Below are positions 7,644-10,555 of a stretch of 10,555 bases of DNA, one piece after another. A model generated the notes under the pieces. The model saw only the letters and a list, made by a program, of their open reading frames with translations, searched no databases and was not told where the DNA came from. This DNA comes from DASVXQ01 sp046727955 (GTDB lineage: Bacteria > Actinomycetota > CALGFH01), in NCBI GenBank assembly GCA_046727955.1, contig JBKPDO010000191.1:1-10555 (forward strand), in the 5' to 3' direction. Position 1 is the first letter of the stretch. Each line of letters opens with the position of its first letter. The position numbers were made by a program, and so were the translations under genes.

Positions 7644-7668
7644 CATCAGGAACCCGCTATCTCAATAC
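7644..7668 (-). repeat. Right terminal inverted repeat of the IS66-like element
   Basis: It ends acccgctatctcaatac, the exact complement of 5122-5138. It lies about 150 bp upstream of the metallo-hydrolase start, which puts that gene inside the transposon. Confidence 0.9.
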
Positions 7669-7676
7669 ACAGCAAC
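7669..7676. repeat. 8-bp target-site duplication, right copy
   Basis: acagcaac, identical to 5114-5121, immediately follows the right inverted repeat. Confidence 0.9.
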
Positions 7677-7860
7677 AAGCCCGCCTCCGGTAAGCAGCCC
7701 TGGGCCAGTTCCGGCTCAATCCCGAGTGCGTTGGCGTGGCCGGTGACCGGTGACAGCCAGGCGTTGAGGGAGTCGCCGCGCATACGCCAGCCAGGCGTCG
7801 GGGTTGGTGCGCTCGGGGACCATCGTAGTGTCCGGGAAGGATCTGGACTCGCAGGTCATC
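7669..7860 (-). pseudogene. TPR protein remnant, right of the IS66-like insertion
   Basis: This is the upstream continuation of the TPR pseudogene whose 3' part lies at 4835-5121. Reading leftward, VPERTNPDAWLAYARRLPQ passes by a frameshift into LSPVTGHANALGIEPELAQG and then LPEAGLLLWQRAG across the transposon join. The alternating frame and the premature TGA after QRTRD show decay. The segment resembles the linker between the NTPase part and the TPR array of actinobacterial NB-ARC/TPR proteins, where a W-x-x-x-x-x-L-L-P stretch and a YLW-x-R-A motif are common. Its right limit is uncertain (about 7830-7870) because the divergent PAP2/kinase gene starts at 7879. The NTPase and N-terminal domains are absent. 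Confidence 0.6.
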
Positions 7861-7878
7861 GGGTCGCAGGATGAGCGC

Positions 7879-10107
7879 ATGGACGCCATTCCACGCCAGG
7901 TGGTCCCGGGCAGTATCGGCCCGGCGCGTCCCGGCCTCCGCGTCCGGCGATCGGCAGGCCGGCGGCGCCCCACCGGCGAGCCGCCACCCCTGCCGCGCAG
8001 CATCCAACCAACCGGCGTGTGGTGGGTGGCCGCCGCCGTGGTGCTGTTTGCGTTCACCAGGATTGCCTTCGGGCCGGCCAGGCGCAGCCTGGGCGTGGCG
8101 GTCACCGTCTGGGACGACGCGGTGGTGCGGTGGCTGGCGGGGCTGCGCGTCCCTGGCCTGACCGGGCTCATGGAGGCGGTCGTCGCGTCCATCGGGTCGG
8201 TCGGCGTGGTCTCGGCCGTCCGCTGGGCGACCCTGCTCGCGTTGCTGGCGCTGCGGCGCATCCGCCACCTGATGGTGTTCGTGGGGTCGTTCCTCGCCAT
8301 ACTTCTGGTCGTCAAGTTCGCGACAGTGGATCGCTCCCGGCCCTTTGGGGTGGATATCCGGGGCAGCTGGGGTGGGTGGGCGATGCCGTCTCGCCCGGTC
8401 GCGATCTTCGCCGCGACCTTGGTCGGGGTGCTGTACACGCTGGTCCCGCTGGGCCGCTGGCGGCAGCTCGGCAAGTGGGCCGCGACCGGCCTGGTGGCGC
8501 TGTTCGCCCTCGCCCGTGTCTTTCTCGGCGTGGATGCCCCCACGGACGCGCTCGTCGGCGCGGTCCTTGGCGTTGCCGTCTCAGTCGCCGCCTACCGGCT
8601 GTTTGTGCCCAGCGAGGTCTTTCCGGTCGCCTACCGGCGTGGCCGCGGCGCCCACCTGGACGTGGGCGGGCGCCGCGGCGAGGCGATCCGCCACGCCCTG
8701 GCCGACCAGCTCGGGCTGACCGTGCTCGAGGTCAAGCCGTTCGGGCTGTCGGGCTCGGCCGGGTCGACCCCGCTGCGGATCAAGGTCCAGGACGAGGCCG
8801 GCAACCCCCGCTATGTCTTCGGCAAGCTGTACGCCAAGAGCCACCTGCGCGCCGACCGGTCCTACAAGCTCGGCCGGGCGTTGCTGTACGGGCGGCTGGA
8901 GGACGAGAAGCCGTTCAACACCGTCAAGCGGCTGGTGCAGCAGGAAGACTACGCGCTGGCGCTGATGCAGCGGGCCGGCCTGCCCAGCCCCCAGCCGTAC
9001 GGTGTCGCCCAGCTCACCCCCGAGCGGGAGTACCTGATCGTCTTTGAGTTCATCGACGGTGCAAAAGAGATCGGCGACGCCGAGGTCGACGACGCCATCA
9101 TCGACCAGGGGTTGGCCATCGTCCGCAAGCTCTGGGAGGCCAACCTCGCCCACCGTGACATCAAGCCGGCCAACCTGCTGGTACGCGACGGCAAGCTCTA
9201 CCTGATCGACGTGTTCTTCGCCGAGATCCACCCCAGCCCGTGGCGCCAGGCCGTCGACCTGGCCAACATGCTGCTGTGCCTGGCGCTGCGATCCAGCCCA
9301 CAGCGGGTCTACGAACATGCGCTGCGGCACTTCTCGGTCGGCGAGATCAGCGAGGCGTTCGCCGCCGCCCGCGGGCTGGCGCTGCCCTCGCAGCTGCGCC
9401 GGATGATGCGCGCCCAAGGCCGCGACCTGCACGCCGAGTTCGTGCGGCTGCTGCCCACCCCACCCCGGCCGATCGCCATCCAGCGCTGGAGCGCGCGGCG
9501 CGTCGGGCTCCTGCTGCTTGTCCTGCTGGCGCTGATCCCTGCGGTCCCCATCGCGGTAGCGTTCGCCCAGGCCAGCACGAACCCGGGCGGCGCGGAGGCC
9601 GTCACCGGCGGGAACGGGTCCTGCAGCCAGATCGAGGAGCTGTGGCTGGAAGCGCAGTCGGTGCCGTCGGCCTCCCGTATCCCCTGCGTCCAGGCGCTAC
9701 CCGCAGGCATCGTCGGCGCGCTCCACGTCCGCAACGGCGAGTCGGTGCTCGAACTCGGCCACGCTAGCGTCAATATCAACATCAACGCGGGCGATCAGCC
9801 GCAAGCGCGGTCCGAGGCCGGCAGCGTGACGATCCGGCTCACGGCGGCATGCGACGTCCGGACTGCCGGGGAGGGGCGGACCGTCGCGCTGGGCATCCGC
9901 CGTTTCCAGGTCCAGGAACCTCGCGGCACGCCCGTGGTAGCCGACGTATTCCCCGGCGGTTGTGTCACCTACCGGCCGGAGCCCGGCATGGACTCGTCGG
10001 CCTCGCTGCTGGACCAGGCCGAACGCGCCGTGGTCTCTCGCACTCGCGATGACCTGCGCGAGGCTCTCCGGCGCCGATCCGCCGGCAGGCTTGAGCTGGA
10101 CCCATAG
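7879..10107 (+). CDS. Membrane protein: PAP2-like domain fused to a Rio/Ser-Thr-like kinase and an extracytoplasmic tail
   Basis: I start it at ATG 7879 (MDAIPRQVVPGS), with AGGA at 7868-7871 as ribosome-binding site. Earlier in-frame starts (TTG 7804) lie over TPR remnant. Length is 742 residues. Residues 1-45 are basic and probably cytoplasmic. Residues about 47-245 form several membrane helices arranged like a PAP2 phosphatase. The motifs are degenerate: KFATVDRSRP for KX6RP, MPSRP for PSGH, and ARVFLGVDAPTD for SRX5HX3D, so both catalytic His are missing. Residues about 265-525 are a kinase domain: LSGSAGSTPL loop, YVFGKLYAK with the likely ATP Lys, hinge YLIVFEFIDG, catalytic HRDIKPANLL, and metal-binding Asp in LYLIDVFFAE. 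A helix at about 542-563 leads to an outer domain of about 180 residues with four Cys, which could form two disulfides. A lipid- or cell-envelope-linked signalling kinase is plausible; the substrate is unknown. It stands alone with no operon partner. Confidence 0.85.
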   Translation: MDAIPRQVVPGSIGPARPGLRVRRSAGRRRPTGEPPPLPRSIQPTGVWWVAAAVVLFAFTRIAFGPARRSLGVAVTVWDDAVVRWLAGLRVPGLTGLMEAVVASIGSVGVVSAVRWATLLALLALRRIRHLMVFVGSFLAILLVVKFATVDRSRPFGVDIRGSWGGWAMPSRPVAIFAATLVGVLYTLVPLGRWRQLGKWAATGLVALFALARVFLGVDAPTDALVGAVLGVAVSVAAYRLFVPSEVFPVAYRRGRGAHLDVGGRRGEAIRHALADQLGLTVLEVKPFGLSGSAGSTPLRIKVQDEAGNPRYVFGKLYAKSHLRADRSYKLGRALLYGRLEDEKPFNTVKRLVQQEDYALALMQRAGLPSPQPYGVAQLTPEREYLIVFEFIDGAKEIGDAEVDDAIIDQGLAIVRKLWEANLAHRDIKPANLLVRDGKLYLIDVFFAEIHPSPWRQAVDLANMLLCLALRSSPQRVYEHALRHFSVGEISEAFAAARGLALPSQLRRMMRAQGRDLHAEFVRLLPTPPRPIAIQRWSARRVGLLLLVLLALIPAVPIAVAFAQASTNPGGAEAVTGGNGSCSQIEELWLEAQSVPSASRIPCVQALPAGIVGALHVRNGESVLELGHASVNININAGDQPQARSEAGSVTIRLTAACDVRTAGEGRTVALGIRRFQVQEPRGTPVVADVFPGGCVTYRPEPGMDSSASLLDQAERAVVSRTRDDLREALRRRSAGRLELDP

Positions 10108-10250
10108 GGGCGCAACGGGGCGTAGAGAAGCAGCTGGGCGATGCCCCAACCCGTCTGGGAGCAGATCGCGGTCAGGCGGCCCAGGCGGCTGGAGAGCATG
10201 CCCATGGAGCAGGGATCAGCGCTGGCGGACCTGGGAAGGCATCAGCCCGG

Positions 10251-10447
10251 CTCGAGGGAGTAAACGCTTGCCCACGCAAGACTCCACGAATCACCCTAGA
10301 GACGCCATACATGCCGTAAAACGTTAAACGGCTACTGGCGATTCTCCAGCTCCACCAGCACCGCCGCAAGCCGCTCGCGGCTCCGCAGGACATCAGAGTG
10401 GTTGGGTCCCAAGCGGGCCTCGCGGATGTGAAGGGCGCGCTCGTGCA
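10251..10447 (-). repeat. Direct repeat B: second copy of the TPR gene end and its downstream flank
   Basis: It aligns with 4755-4950 in the same orientation, including the non-coding bases after the stop codon (cacgaatca, gttaaacggctact). The copies bracket the PAP2/kinase gene and the IS66-like element. The 9-bp inverted pair of copy A is not preserved here. Confidence 0.8.
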
Positions 10448-10507
10448 GAGTGGGAGTGCCTTGGCCCTGTGGCGGCCATCCTGCTTGCGCGGGTCAAGCC
10501 GCTTCAC
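10332..10507 (-). pseudogene. TPR protein C-terminal fragment, second copy
   Basis: Reading leftward, KQDGRHRAKALPL looks like the first helix of a TPR unit. After a frameshift near 10440 the sequence continues HERALHIREARLGPNHSD, then SRERLAAVLVELENRQ and TAG at 10332-10334. The last 35 residues are close to those of the copy at 4835-5121 (same REARL, RERLAA and LENRQ landmarks), and this part has no internal stop. Family-like sequence ends at about 10505, next to a stop codon of another leftward ORF. Only the terminal TPR unit or two therefore remain, and the fragment is probably a relic of a separate paralogue. It could be longer if the right-hand junction is an indel and not a real breakpoint. 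Confidence 0.65.
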
Positions 10508-10555
10508 TCAGCGGGGCGGCCTTGGCGAGCCGCCTGGCAGGTCAAGCTCGAACCA
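10508..10555 (-). CDS. Unidentified ORF, last 15 residues
   Basis: A leftward frame enters from the right edge, reads WFELDLPGGSPRPPR and stops at TGA 10508-10510. It abuts the TPR fragment. It is too short to assign to a family; it may be the end of another inserted gene or chance open frame. Confidence 0.2.
   Translation of the reverse strand, partial: WFELDLPGGSPRPPR

Larger units (their letters stand above)
5122..7668 (+). mobile_element. IS66-like transposon with a metallo-hydrolase passenger gene
   Basis: The ends are inverted repeats of 17 perfect bases (gtattgagatagcgggt at 5122-5138; complement at 7652-7668), extending to about 25 bp with 22 matches. They are flanked on both sides by the identical 8-mer acagcaac (5114-5121 and 7669-7676). 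IS66-family elements are known to produce 8-bp duplications, so the 2547-bp unit evidently transposed as a whole. It holds a tnpC-like transposase gene (+) and, in the opposite direction and ending 51 bp from it, an intact metallo-beta-lactamase-fold gene. No tnpA/tnpB homologues are present, as in the ISBst12-like branch of IS66. The insertion split a TPR gene that reads across both flanks. The transposase gene is frameshifted, so the copy is probably immobile without help. Confidence 0.88.

Noticed and set aside
10141..10263. 40-codon ORF starting MPQPVWEQIAVRRPRR
   Set aside because: No homology that I recognise, weak ribosome-binding site, and its end runs into direct repeat B; more likely chance.
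1..10555. All frameshifts are sequencing errors
   Set aside because: Several are single-base changes in G or C runs, which is a real concern. However, the 742-codon and 252-codon genes and most of the NACHT frame are clean, and the TPR copy also has a nonsense codon. Read-level checking would settle it.

Overview
The window is very GC-rich, with strong G/C preference at third codon positions. Its families (an NACHT-ATPase with an actinobacterial-type C-terminus, NB-ARC-type TPR remnants, a PAP2/kinase membrane fusion) point to a high-GC actinobacterium or close relative. It looks like an accessory region: most of it is mobile elements and broken genes, and only two genes appear intact.

Layout. 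1-174 is the 3' end of a sensor histidine kinase (+). 181-1353 is an IS481-like insertion sequence with 22-bp terminal inverted repeats; its transposase gene (-) has three frameshifts. 1354-1471 holds nothing I recognise. 1472-4412 (-) is a large NACHT NTPase gene. It lost its 5' end at a junction with an IS6-family remnant (about 4413-4754, +) and is frameshifted near its 3' end by a triplicated 23-bp repeat. From 4755 leftward-reading TPR sequence begins (4835-5121). It is interrupted by a complete 2547-bp IS66-like element (5122-7668) and resumes at 7669 to about 7860. The IS66-like element has matching inverted repeats, a perfect 8-bp target duplication, a transposase gene with four frameshifts, and an intact convergent metallo-beta-lactamase-fold gene as passenger. 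7879-10107 (+) is an intact 742-residue membrane protein joining a PAP2-like domain, a Rio-like kinase domain and an extracytoplasmic tail. 10108-10250 shows nothing convincing. 10251-10507 contains a second, homologous TPR gene end (-), in the same orientation as the first. 10508-10555 is the end of an unidentified leftward ORF.

How it fits together. NACHT and NB-ARC/TPR proteins are STAND-type signalling proteins, often tied to conflict or defence in actinobacteria. Here both kinds are decaying in a zone that has taken at least three IS insertions. The intact genes are the kinase fusion and the IS passenger. The frameshifts fall almost entirely in the IS and STAND genes, while long intact frames lie between them. 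That favours real decay over sequencing error, although indel error cannot be fully excluded from the sequence alone. The most notable item is the IS66-like transposon that moved as a unit with a metallo-hydrolase gene; the next are the PAP2/kinase fusion without PAP2 catalytic histidines and the frame-controlling 23-bp repeat.
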